A DNA stretch of 64,000 nt from Streptomyces sp. SID8374 (GTDB taxonomy: Bacteria; Actinomycetota; Actinomycetes; Streptomycetales; Streptomycetaceae), in assembly GCF_009865135.1 (NCBI RefSeq), contig NZ_WWGH01000001.1, forward strand, positions 4,278,001 through 4,342,000, given 5' to 3'. The notes under the pieces were generated by a model, which had not been told where the DNA came from, did not search any database, and saw only the letters and a list, made by a program, of their open reading frames with translations. Below, piece after piece: positions 7,180 to 14,843 of this stretch. The translations under genes and the position numbers were made by a program. The first letter of the stretch is position 1, and each line of letters opens with the position of its first letter.

Positions 7180-7491
7180 TCAGGCCGGGGCCAGAGCGCC
7201 GAGCGTCAGCTCGGCTTCGTCTCCCGCCGTGGTGACTTCCCGGACCGTCCACGTGCGGGCGTCGATGGAAGTGCCCGCGCCGGTCGTGTACGCCGGGACC
7301 TTGAGGGCCGGGCCCGGTGGGTTCTCCGTGTGGAATTCCGCGTCCGTGGCCGCTCCGTCGGGGAAGCGCAGGTAGATGTCGATCGGGTGCGGGGCCGCTG
7401 CGAAGGCGGCGGGATCCGGTAGGCCCTGAAGGCGGCAGCGGGCGCCGGGAAACAGGTGAGTCTGTCTGCAGAGGGCCAAGTAGGTGGGCAT
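7180..7491 (-). CDS. Hypothetical protein
   Basis: 103 aa, minus strand, first gene right of the attachment site. The protein (MPTYLALCRQTHLFPGAR..., IDIYLRFPDGAATDAEFHTENPPGP) looks like a compact beta-rich domain with no membrane segment or signal peptide. Codon use is normal for the host. I do not recognise a family. The start has only a weak GGAAG upstream. It runs in the same direction as the GPP34 and ferredoxin genes but 166 bp downstream of them, so it may be separate. Confidence 0.5.
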   Translation of the reverse strand: MPTYLALCRQTHLFPGARCRLQGLPDPAAFAAAPHPIDIYLRFPDGAATDAEFHTENPPGPALKVPAYTTGAGTSIDARTWTVREVTTAGDEAELTLGALAPA

Positions 7492-7657
7492 GAGAGGGCT
7501 TCCGGGGTGCGGTCGGGTAGGCGCGTTGTCACGTCGTACGTCGGGGGGTGTCCTCGGTCAGTACATCCGGCTCCGTCGCAGGTGGCCGGTGCGCCACGCT
7601 GTGCGGCCGGCCGGGGGCGGGCGCGCCGCCCAGGGAGGCCGGCCGGGAGCGTTCGCT

Positions 7658-8200
7658 CTAGTACCCCTGGATCAGTTGTCGCTGTGCGGCGTCGGCGCAG
7701 GACGTGACCGCTGCGCATATCGCCGTGACGGGTGCGGGCTCGTCTGGTGGGGGTGTCAGGGCGGGGGTGGACCAGCTTTGGTGGGTGGCGTGGAGCAGGC
7801 GGTGGAGGGGGCTGTTCGCCCGGGGTGTGGCGGGGGAGGGGTGGTGCTGGGGGAGCAGGCGGGTGGGGGTGGAGATCAGGAGGCCTCTTGCCAGCAGGTG
7901 GGTCTCGACCCCGTGGCGTACGTGGGGGGCCAGGCGGTGGATCGATGCCTGGAGCGATCCCGCGCGGCGGCGGGCGGCGAGGCGGTGCAGGACCTCGTTC
8001 TGTACCGGGTCGGCCGGCGGGCCGGGGCGGTTGATCAGCAGGAGGGTGCCGCGGATGATGACGCGGTCGGCCGCCGCGAGGTCGATCAGTACGGCGCCGG
8101 CCAGCGCGATGCCGAGTTCGACGCGCCAGGACGAGGTGCGGCCGCCGGTCGAGGCGGCGATGTGCAGCATGACCTCGTCGGCGAGTGTCGTCGTGGTCAT
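7658..8200 (-). CDS. GPP34 (Golgi phosphoprotein 3-like) family protein
   Basis: 180 aa from the ATG at 8200, which overlaps the ferredoxin stop (ATGA). The opening MTTTTLADEVMLHIAAS..., then ELGIALAGAVLIDLAAADRVII, fits the GPP34 fold, whose bacterial members are abundant in Streptomyces. Eukaryotic homologues bind phosphoinositides; the bacterial role is unknown, perhaps peripheral membrane binding. A longer reading to 8299 would run into the ferredoxin gene out of frame and is rejected. Coupling to a ferredoxin gene is unusual context. Confidence 0.7.
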   Translation of the reverse strand: MTTTTLADEVMLHIAASTGGRTSSWRVELGIALAGAVLIDLAAADRVIIRGTLLLINRPGPPADPVQNEVLHRLAARRRAGSLQASIHRLAPHVRHGVETHLLARGLLISTPTRLLPQHHPSPATPRANSPLHRLLHATHQSWSTPALTPPPDEPAPVTAICAAVTSCADAAQRQLIQGY

Positions 8201-8415
8201 GGGGCGATCCGGAAGGACTCCCACTGAGGGGGGAGGTCCTCCTCGTAGAAGATCGCGTCGACCGGGCAGACCGGCTCGCAGGCCCCGCAGTCCACGCATT
8301 CATCGGGCTGGATGTACAGGGACCGGGGGTTCTCCTGGATGCAGTCGACCGGGCATTCGTCCAGGCAGGCCTTGTCCTTCACGTCGACACAGGGGGCTGC
8401 GATCACATAGGTCAT
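8197..8415 (-). CDS. 7Fe-type ferredoxin, short
   Basis: 72 aa. Two cysteine clusters are visible: CVDVKDKACLDECPVDCI and CVDCGACEPVCPVDAI, the pattern of 3Fe-4S/4Fe-4S ferredoxins. Streptomyces FdxA proteins are usually about 106 aa; this one ends soon after the second cluster. GAGGTATCC lies just upstream of the ATG. It sits downstream of the biosynthetic operon but past a strong hairpin. It could donate electrons to the desaturase-like enzyme or the oxygenase in that operon, which is inference. Confidence 0.85.
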   Translation of the reverse strand: MTYVIAAPCVDVKDKACLDECPVDCIQENPRSLYIQPDECVDCGACEPVCPVDAIFYEEDLPPQWESFRIAP

Positions 8416-8441
8416 CGGGATACCTCGAAGTCGGGACGGAG

Positions 8442-8489
8442 CCCGGTGCTGCGACCGGCGGCCTGTGCGCGGCCGGTCGCAGCACCGGG
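8442..8489 (-). terminator. 18-bp hairpin closing the biosynthetic operon
   Basis: CCCGGTGCTGCGACCGGC (8442-8459) pairs with 8472-8489 without mismatch around a 12-nt loop. It lies between the stop of the ATP-grasp-rhodanese gene and the ferredoxin, so it likely ends or attenuates the operon. No clear T-run follows, which is usual in Streptomyces. Confidence 0.65.
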
Positions 8490-8521
8490 GGAGAGGGGCG
8501 GGCGCATCGCCCGCGTGCCGG

Positions 8522-10174
8522 TCAGCGCGGTTCGCCCTGCTCCGTGGGGTAGCCGCCGCGCTTCCAGTGCTCCAGGCCGCCCAGCAGCTCCTTCACCTTG
8601 AAGCCGAGGGCCGAGAGCTGGGCGGCGGCGCGGGTGGCGCCGTTGCAGGCCGGCCCCCAGCCGTAGGCGATGTAGAGGGGCTCGGGGGCGAGCCACTTGG
8701 CCGTCGCGGGGGAGATGTCCTGGTGCGGGAGGCTGAGCGCGCCGCGGATATGTTCGGCGCTGTAGGCGTCGGTGCGCCGTACGTCGAGGACGACGAGGCC
8801 GCGTACGCCCTCCTCCAGGTCGTGGTGGAGGTCGTACGGGTCGGTCTCGCAGGCGAGCCTGAGGTCGTGGAAGTACGTGTGGGCGTTCTCGGGGGCGGCG
8901 GGCGGGACGGTCAGGACGCGGCTCGGTTCGGCGTACACGATCGGCCGGTAGTCGGCGAGGCGGCGGAAGTCGCGGTAGGCGGCCTCGTAATCCTTGTTGG
9001 AGACGAGGAAGGTGCCGCCGTTGGCCAACAGGGAGTTGCTGCTCTCGATCTCCTCGCCGACCGCCACCTTCCAGGTCATGTCGACCCGGCTCTCCAGTTC
9101 GGGGTGGATCAGCTCCTTGACGACGCCCTGCTTCTTCGGCACCACGCCGTCGAAGCAGTAGATCTGTTCGCCGTCGTAGGGGTGGCTCTTCACGCCGGAC
9201 TCGATCTCGAAGGCGAGGTTGACGAAGGCGACGCCGTAGTTGCGCTGCATGGCGGCGAGACCGGCCATGCCCTTGAAGCGGGCGCCGACCTCCAGGAAGA
9301 CGAGTTCGTCGTCCCGGGTGTGGAACAGCTCCAGGTGGGAGCCGCCGTCGAGGCGGCCCAGCGCGTCCAGTGCGCGTTCGGCGAAGGCGACCATGCGGGC
9401 CACGCGCGGATCGGAGTCGATCAGGTTGATGTCGGCGTTGACCTTGCCCCCGGGCACTTCGAGGGAGTTGACGAGGTATTCGGTGACGCCGCCGAAGACC
9501 GTGCGCCCCTGGGCCGAGACGATGTTGACGCTGTACATCGTCCCTTCGACGAACTCCTCGTACTCGTAGGCCCGGCCGAGGTCCGACGGCAGTCCGGTGA
9601 ACTGGCGGCTGTCGGTGATCTTGAGGACGCCCTCGGAGGCGGCCGCGTCGGTCGGCTTGAGGATGAATGGGAGACCGACCTCGGCGACGACGGAGGTGAA
9701 GTAGGCGGCGGGATCCGCCGCGTGGCGCTCCGGGTCGAACGCGTCGAAGAGGGGGACGCGTATGCCCGCTTCGAGGAGCCGCTGCTTCATCAGGCACTTG
9801 TCGCGGTACGGCAGGATGTCGGCGGAGCCGGGCCCGTCGAGGCCGAAGTGGGAGCGCAGTTCGGCGGCGACCGTCATGTTCTGCTCGTCGTAGCAGTGGA
9901 CGGTGAGGTCGGCGGGCGAGGTGTCCGCCAGGAGCTCCGAGATGACCTCGCGTGACGCCTGCGCGTCGACGAGCGAGTACAGCATGGGTGTGGGGTCGGG
10001 CAGGCCGCACGGGACGACGTGGACCTGGGTGAACCAGCCCAACTGCTCGGTGGTGAGGTTGTCGGCGTCGCGGTCGGCGAAGATGCCGATCAGCCGCACC
10101 TGGGCCGGATCGGCGAGGAGGTCGTGGCGGAAGACGCCGAACCCGCGGGTGGAGACGATGACTGCGGTCTTCAC
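8522..10174 (-). CDS. ATP-grasp ligase fused to a C-terminal rhodanese domain
   Basis: 550 aa from the GTG at 10174 (GTGA overlap with the aminotransferase stop). Residues 1-380 are ATP-grasp: MKTAVIVSTRGFG pre-grasp strand, LPYRDKCLMKQRLLEAGI, PFILKPTDAAASEGVLKI, YEYEEFVEGTMYSVNIV and HLELFHTRDDELVFLEVGARFKGMAG (metal-binding acid). Residues of about 455-550 are rhodanese-like: LVVLDVRRTDAYSAEHIRGALSLPH and YGWGPACNGATRAA, with a Cys at about 510 in the active-site loop, then GGLEHWKRGGYP. The ligase should join a carboxylate and an amine through an acyl phosphate. The rhodanese may deliver sulfur or act structurally. Last gene of the operon. Confidence 0.85.
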   Translation of the reverse strand: MKTAVIVSTRGFGVFRHDLLADPAQVRLIGIFADRDADNLTTEQLGWFTQVHVVPCGLPDPTPMLYSLVDAQASREVISELLADTSPADLTVHCYDEQNMTVAAELRSHFGLDGPGSADILPYRDKCLMKQRLLEAGIRVPLFDAFDPERHAADPAAYFTSVVAEVGLPFILKPTDAAASEGVLKITDSRQFTGLPSDLGRAYEYEEFVEGTMYSVNIVSAQGRTVFGGVTEYLVNSLEVPGGKVNADINLIDSDPRVARMVAFAERALDALGRLDGGSHLELFHTRDDELVFLEVGARFKGMAGLAAMQRNYGVAFVNLAFEIESGVKSHPYDGEQIYCFDGVVPKKQGVVKELIHPELESRVDMTWKVAVGEEIESSNSLLANGGTFLVSNKDYEAAYRDFRRLADYRPIVYAEPSRVLTVPPAAPENAHTYFHDLRLACETDPYDLHHDLEEGVRGLVVLDVRRTDAYSAEHIRGALSLPHQDISPATAKWLAPEPLYIAYGWGPACNGATRAAAQLSALGFKVKELLGGLEHWKRGGYPTEQGEPR

Positions 10175-11478
10175 GCGGCCACCTCGCCGGTGGTCGCGGC
10201 GGTGAGCTCGGCCACGGTGTCGGCCAGTGTCCGGAGCCCGGCCGAGAGGTTGATCTGGCTGACGGTGAGCGGCGGGAGGAGCTTGAGAACCTCGTCCCGG
10301 CGTCCGCAGACCTCGATGATCAGGCCCTTCTCGAAGCAGCGGCGGGAGACCTCGGCCGCCTGGACGCCCAGCGCCGGGTCGAGTTCCACGGCGTGGATCA
10401 GGCCGATGCCCCGGACCTGGGCGCCGTAGGGCTGGGCGATGTGGCGGTCCAGGAAGTCGGCGACGAGGTCGGCCTTGGTGCGGACCTGGCGGACGAAGGA
10501 GTCGTCGGCCCAGTAGTGGCGCAGGGCCGCGGCGGCCGCGACGAAGGCGAGCTGGTGGCCGCGGAAGGTTCCGTTGTGCTGACCGGGGCGCCAGATGTCG
10601 TACTCCGGTTTGATCAGCACGATCGCCATCGGCAGGCCGTAGCCCCCGATCGACTTGGAGAGGGTGACCAGGTCGGGGGTGATGCCCGCGCGTTCGAAGG
10701 AGAAGAAGGAGCCGGTGCGGCCGCAGCCGGCCTGGATGTCGTCGACGATCAGCAGGATGCCGTGCCGGTCGCAGAGGTGGCGGAGCTCCTGGAGGAAGGC
10801 GACGGGGGCCACCCACACCCCGCCTTCGCCCTGCACGGTCTCCAGCAGGACGGCGGCGGGTTTGTCGACGCCCGAGCTGGGGTCGTCCAGGTGGCGGCGC
10901 AGCAGGTCCAGGCTGTCGAACGCGCCGAGCGGGGAGACGGGGTAGGGGAGGTGGGTGACCTGGGGCAGGGTGTTCTCCAGGCCCTGCCGGTAGTAGGCGG
11001 ATCCGGTGGCGGCCAGGGAGCCGGTGCTGACGCCGTGGAAGCCGCCGCCGAAGGCGATCACGTTGGTACGGCCGGTGGCCAGCCGGGCCACCTTCAGTGC
11101 GGCCTCGACGGCGTTGGTGCCGGACGGGCTGGTGAACTGCACCTTGTAGTCGAGGCCGCGCGGCTCCAGGACGTGGCTGCGCAGGGACCGGAGGAAGTCC
11201 GCCTTGGCCGAGGTGGAGAGGTCGAGGCCGTGGACGAGGCCGTCGGCCTGGAGGTACTCGATCAGTACGTCTTTGATCGCGTCCGGGTTGTGGCCGTAGT
11301 TCAGGGTGCCCGCACCGGAGAGGAAGTCGATGTACCGGGTGCCGTCCTCACCGATGAGCAGGTCGCCTTTGGCGCTGGTGAAGACGGCCGGGAAGGCGCG
11401 TGAGTAGGAGCGGACGGCGGACTCGTCGGTCTCGAAGACGGACGGAGTCGCCGGGGTGTCCAGGACGAGCGTGGTCAT
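10171..11478 (-). CDS. EctB-like diaminobutyrate-2-oxoglutarate aminotransferase
   Basis: 435 aa, class III PLP aminotransferase. FETDESAVRSYSRAFPAVF..., YIDFLSGAGTLNYGHN, RGLDYKVQFTSPSGTNAVEAALK and the PLP lysine in TLSKSIGGYG (Lys275) closely follow EctB, which converts aspartate semialdehyde to 2,4-diaminobutyrate. No ectA or ectC is nearby, so it is not ectoine synthesis; it probably supplies a diamino acid to the ligases around it. The start has GAGGTAAC upstream and lies five bases past the PurD-like stop. Lysine or another omega-amino substrate cannot be excluded. Confidence 0.88.
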   Translation of the reverse strand: MTTLVLDTPATPSVFETDESAVRSYSRAFPAVFTSAKGDLLIGEDGTRYIDFLSGAGTLNYGHNPDAIKDVLIEYLQADGLVHGLDLSTSAKADFLRSLRSHVLEPRGLDYKVQFTSPSGTNAVEAALKVARLATGRTNVIAFGGGFHGVSTGSLAATGSAYYRQGLENTLPQVTHLPYPVSPLGAFDSLDLLRRHLDDPSSGVDKPAAVLLETVQGEGGVWVAPVAFLQELRHLCDRHGILLIVDDIQAGCGRTGSFFSFERAGITPDLVTLSKSIGGYGLPMAIVLIKPEYDIWRPGQHNGTFRGHQLAFVAAAAALRHYWADDSFVRQVRTKADLVADFLDRHIAQPYGAQVRGIGLIHAVELDPALGVQAAEVSRRCFEKGLIIEVCGRRDEVLKLLPPLTVSQINLSAGLRTLADTVAELTAATTGEVAA

Positions 11479-11483
11479 GGGTG

Positions 11484-12842
11484 TTACCTCGCTGATTCCG
11501 CGACGGCCGGTGCGGCGCCGGTGGTGAGGGGGGAGCGGACCTCGAAGGCGGCTCCGATGTCGGTGCGGTGGCGCATGCCGGGGAAGGAGATGGAGCCGAT
11601 ACGCCGGTAGGCCTGGGCCCGCGCCTCGGTGAGGGTGCGGCCGGCGCCGACCACGTGCAGGACCCGGCCGCCGCTGGTGACCGGGCGCCCCTCCGCGTCG
11701 GCGCGGAGGTTGGCGTAGAAGAGGTGGGCGTCGTCGCCCGGGGCCGGGTCGAGGCCCCGTACGGGCTGGCCGGTGGTGAAGGTGCCGAAGGGCCAGCCGG
11801 GTGCGGCCGTGGAGTCGGCCGGGTCCAGGCAGCCCTGGGTGAGGGCGATGCTGCACCGCACCTGGCCATCGGTGACCAGCAGACTGCGACCGAGGTCGCG
11901 GCGGAGCACGGCGCGGCACAGCTCGGTGAAGTCGCTGTGCACTCCGGGGAGGACGGCCTCGGCCTCGGAGTCGCCGAACCGGGCGTTGATCTCGATGACC
12001 TTGAGGCCCGTGTCGGTGATCATCGCCCCGATGTAGACGAATCCCGTGTACGAGAGGCCTTCCGCCGCGACGCCGCGGAGGAACGGTTCGACGAGGTCGC
12101 GGCGGATCTGTTCCAGCAGGGCCGGCGAGGACTGGGGGTGCGGGGCGAGGGAGCCCATGCCGTCGCAGTTCTTGCCGACGTCGCCCTCCAGGGTCCGCTT
12201 GAAGTCCAGGGCGGTGGGGAAGAGCAGGTAGTCCTCGCCGTCGAGGAGGGCGAAGACGGAGATCTCGCGACCGTAGAGGCGTTCCTCGACGACGAGTTGG
12301 AGCGCTTCGCCCTGTGCGGCGGCGAAGGCGGCCACCGCGGCTTCGGCCTCGGCGGCCGTGTCGCAGACCACGGCGCCGTCCCCGTCGGGGGTGAGCCCGT
12401 CGGTCTTGACCACGCAGGCGTACGGGCGTTCCCGGATGTAGGCCCGGGCTGCCGGCTCGTCGGTGAACGCGGCGTACTCGGCGGTGGGCAGCCCGTGGTC
12501 CACGCAGAACCGCTTTCCGCGCTCCTTGCTGGCCTCCAGCTGGGCGGCGGCAGCCGACGGGCCGATCACCCGGTGGCCGTGGGCGGCCAGGGTGTCCACG
12601 TACCCGGCGCAGAGCGCGTCGACGTGGGAGACGAGGACGAACTCCACCGGGTGGTCCGCGAGGAACGCCAGGGCGGTCGAGGGGTCGTCGACCTGGATCC
12701 GGGGGACCGGGACGATGCGCTCGTCGGTCAGGACATCGCAGCCGGGGCCGTAATACACGGTCACGGAGGGGTCGGTGCGCACGAACAGATCGCAGATCGC
12801 ATGCCCGCGTCCCGTGCCGTCGATCACCAGTACGTCGGTCAC
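11484..12842 (-). CDS. PurD-like ATP-grasp ligase
   Basis: 452 aa with the layout of phosphoribosylamine-glycine ligase: N-domain MTDVLVIDGTGRGHAICDLF, VIGPSAAAAQLEASKERGKRFCVDHGLPTAEY, ATP-grasp ACVVKTDGLTPDGDGAVV, VEERLYGREISVFALLDG, YTGFVYIGAMITDTGLKVIEINARFGDSEAEAVLP, then a C-terminal domain. It differs from housekeeping PurD in lacking the usual GREHAL opening and standing inside a biosynthetic operon, so it is likely a repurposed amide-forming ligase. ATGA overlap with the desaturase gene upstream. Confidence 0.85.
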   Translation of the reverse strand: MTDVLVIDGTGRGHAICDLFVRTDPSVTVYYGPGCDVLTDERIVPVPRIQVDDPSTALAFLADHPVEFVLVSHVDALCAGYVDTLAAHGHRVIGPSAAAAQLEASKERGKRFCVDHGLPTAEYAAFTDEPAARAYIRERPYACVVKTDGLTPDGDGAVVCDTAAEAEAAVAAFAAAQGEALQLVVEERLYGREISVFALLDGEDYLLFPTALDFKRTLEGDVGKNCDGMGSLAPHPQSSPALLEQIRRDLVEPFLRGVAAEGLSYTGFVYIGAMITDTGLKVIEINARFGDSEAEAVLPGVHSDFTELCRAVLRRDLGRSLLVTDGQVRCSIALTQGCLDPADSTAAPGWPFGTFTTGQPVRGLDPAPGDDAHLFYANLRADAEGRPVTSGGRVLHVVGAGRTLTEARAQAYRRIGSISFPGMRHRTDIGAAFEVRSPLTTGAAPAVAESAR

Positions 12843-14065
12843 AAGCGGCCTTTCACTGTGCGGCCGTCAGGGGTGACAGCCCCCGTGGCGACCGGTACGG
12901 ATTTCTCCCACGGGGTGGGCGTGACGTCCTCGGGCAGACCCGTCTGGTCGCCCTCCACCTGTCCGGCGGCCTGGAGGTGGTCGGCGAGCGAGCCCCATAC
13001 CTCGGTGTAGCGCTCGGGCCGGTTGTCCTGGTCGTCCGCCCGGATCCAGGGGGAGTTGGCCCAGTCGCAGGCCGGCATGACGTGGTGCAGATCGTGCTGG
13101 ACGGTGTCGCCGACGAGGACGAACATGCGGTACGAGGAGTGGACGACCAGCATCCGGAACGTCCACTTCGCCCACGCTCCCGCCCGGCGGACGCCGGTGA
13201 CCGAGTCGGCCGGGACGGCCTCTCCGCAGAAGCGGCCGAAGGTGAGCAGGTCGCGCTGGTCGCGGGGGAGCCGTTCCTGGTTGCCGAAGAGCCACCAGCG
13301 GTGCTCGGTCATCGTGTAGAGGTAGGTGCACGCCTGGAAGAAGACCGAGGCCGGGACCAGCCACAGCACCAGCCACTCCTGCCACCAGCCGGTGAGGGTG
13401 ATGAAGGTGGCGGTGGCGGCGAGGTAGGCCAGGGACATCGCCAGGCGGTAACGCGGCTTCACGCCGATGAAGTTGGACGTGATCCGGTTGAAGAGGAACC
13501 GGGCGTGGTGGCGCGGGGAGAACAGGGCGCCCCACAGGTAGCGGCGGAACTGGGACCGCGTCATCCCCGGGCGCATCCCGGTCGACAGCAGGTAGCGGGT
13601 GTCGCCGTCCTTCATGGAGCAGGGGAAGGCGTGGTGGGCCAGGTGCTCCTTGCGGTTCTCGTCGTAGGGGGTGCGCCAGAAGAGCGTGGTGATGAGCTCG
13701 CCGACGAGCCGGTTGCTCCAGGCCTTCTTGGTGAACATGCGGTGCAGCGTCTGGTGGACCACGACCACGTCCAGGCGCCGCATGCCGCCGCCGGTCAGCA
13801 GCCAGCCCAGCAGCAGCAGTACCGGCGACCAGGCGGTGAAGGGGTGCAGGGCGTGGGCGCCGAGCGCGATGCCCGCGGCGATCTGCGCGGTCCCGAGCAG
13901 ACCGGCCTTGAGCGGGCTCCACGGTATGAGCTGCTTGCCCCCCTTGAGCGGGACACCGGTCACCCAGGTGAGGTAGGGCTGCACGAAGGCGGGCAGGACC
14001 CGCATGGACTCGCGGGGTTCACCGCCGGTCAGGACGGTCTCGTGGGTGTTGGCGGAGTTACGCAC
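12839..14065 (-). CDS. Membrane fatty-acid-desaturase-like di-iron enzyme
   Basis: 408 aa with about four hydrophobic segments (around 55-75, 77-95, 205-225, 228-245). Histidine boxes expected of the membrane di-iron desaturase/hydroxylase family are present: HQTLHRMF, HLAHHAFPC and HDLHHVMP. It should desaturate or hydroxylate an unactivated C-H bond; in a ligase-rich cluster the substrate may be an amino-acid side chain or small peptide rather than a lipid. It would need an electron donor; the nearby ferredoxin is a candidate. Overlaps the oxygenase gene by 8 bp. Confidence 0.83.
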   Translation of the reverse strand: MRNSANTHETVLTGGEPRESMRVLPAFVQPYLTWVTGVPLKGGKQLIPWSPLKAGLLGTAQIAAGIALGAHALHPFTAWSPVLLLLGWLLTGGGMRRLDVVVVHQTLHRMFTKKAWSNRLVGELITTLFWRTPYDENRKEHLAHHAFPCSMKDGDTRYLLSTGMRPGMTRSQFRRYLWGALFSPRHHARFLFNRITSNFIGVKPRYRLAMSLAYLAATATFITLTGWWQEWLVLWLVPASVFFQACTYLYTMTEHRWWLFGNQERLPRDQRDLLTFGRFCGEAVPADSVTGVRRAGAWAKWTFRMLVVHSSYRMFVLVGDTVQHDLHHVMPACDWANSPWIRADDQDNRPERYTEVWGSLADHLQAAGQVEGDQTGLPEDVTPTPWEKSVPVATGAVTPDGRTVKGRL

Positions 14066-14843
14066 CGACGCCTCCGAACAGCACGTCGTTGGTCTCGTGG
14101 GTGATGTCGCGGTCGAGGTCGGCGCCGCTCGCCCACGTCATGTTGACGATGGTGCGGCTCGTCTCCCCGCGGATGGGGTAGACCCGGTGCATCGTGGTGT
14201 CGGTCTTGACCACGTAGGCGTCGCCGGCCTCGAAGGCGTACGAGCGGACCTGGCTCTTGAGCAGGGCGCCGTGCACGTCGGGGTTCTGTTTGTCCCAGGA
14301 GGTGTGCGGGACGGCCTGGACGAAGCCGCCGTCGCGGTAGTCGGGTGCCTGGAGCACCAGGATGAAACCGTAGGTGTAGTCGTCCCAGTGCCAGCCGTGG
14401 GTGTCGCCGTTCTTGCCGAGCCGGCTGATCACGTAGTGCTCGCCGGCGTACGGGCAGGTGAACACCTCCTCGCCGACCACCTGGCCCAGCAGTTCCTTGA
14501 CCGCGGGGGAGAAGTACGTGGCGTGGATGAGCCGGCCGTGCTCCTTGATGACGGGCTGGCCGACCGTCGTCATCTGCCGGGGGGTTCCGTCGGTGATGTC
14601 GAAGCTGAACTTACGGTCCACCCCGTGGCCGTCCATGATGCCGGCCGCCTCGTCCTGGAGCGGGCGGAGCAGCTCGGGCGGGCAGAAGCCGCGCAGCGGC
14701 ACGATGTGCTCGTCGCGGAACCGCTCCTGGAGGCCGGTGAGGGTTTCGCCGGTGAACCGGGCGAAGTGCCGCGCGAAAAGGTGCTCGGGGTCGAGGGGGG
14801 TGCCCTGCTGCGTCTGCGGACCGGTCTCGTCGGTGAGGGTCAT
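14058..14843 (-). CDS. Fe(II)/2-oxoglutarate-dependent oxygenase
   Basis: 261 aa. The iron-binding triad is His152-x-Asp154 (THGWHWDDYTYG) and distal His219 (TTMHRVYPIRGETSRTIVNM), with Arg230 placed to bind 2-oxoglutarate. The Asp makes it a hydroxylase-type enzyme rather than a halogenase, where this residue is Gly or Ala. EHYVISRLGKNGDTHGWHWD and AGDAYVVKTDTTMHRV resemble small-molecule-tailoring members. The likely role is hydroxylation, desaturation or ring closure of the pathway intermediate. The ATG at 14843 overlaps the preceding ligase stop (ATGA). Confidence 0.82.
   Translation of the reverse strand: MTLTDETGPQTQQGTPLDPEHLFARHFARFTGETLTGLQERFRDEHIVPLRGFCPPELLRPLQDEAAGIMDGHGVDRKFSFDITDGTPRQMTTVGQPVIKEHGRLIHATYFSPAVKELLGQVVGEEVFTCPYAGEHYVISRLGKNGDTHGWHWDDYTYGFILVLQAPDYRDGGFVQAVPHTSWDKQNPDVHGALLKSQVRSYAFEAGDAYVVKTDTTMHRVYPIRGETSRTIVNMTWASGADLDRDITHETNDVLFGGVGA

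Noticed and set aside
10171..11478. Ectoine biosynthesis
   Set aside because: Only an EctB-like aminotransferase is present; no ectA, ectC or ectD in the region.
14058..14843. Fe/2OG radical halogenase
   Set aside because: The HxD motif keeps Asp154, which halogenases replace by Gly or Ala to bind chloride.
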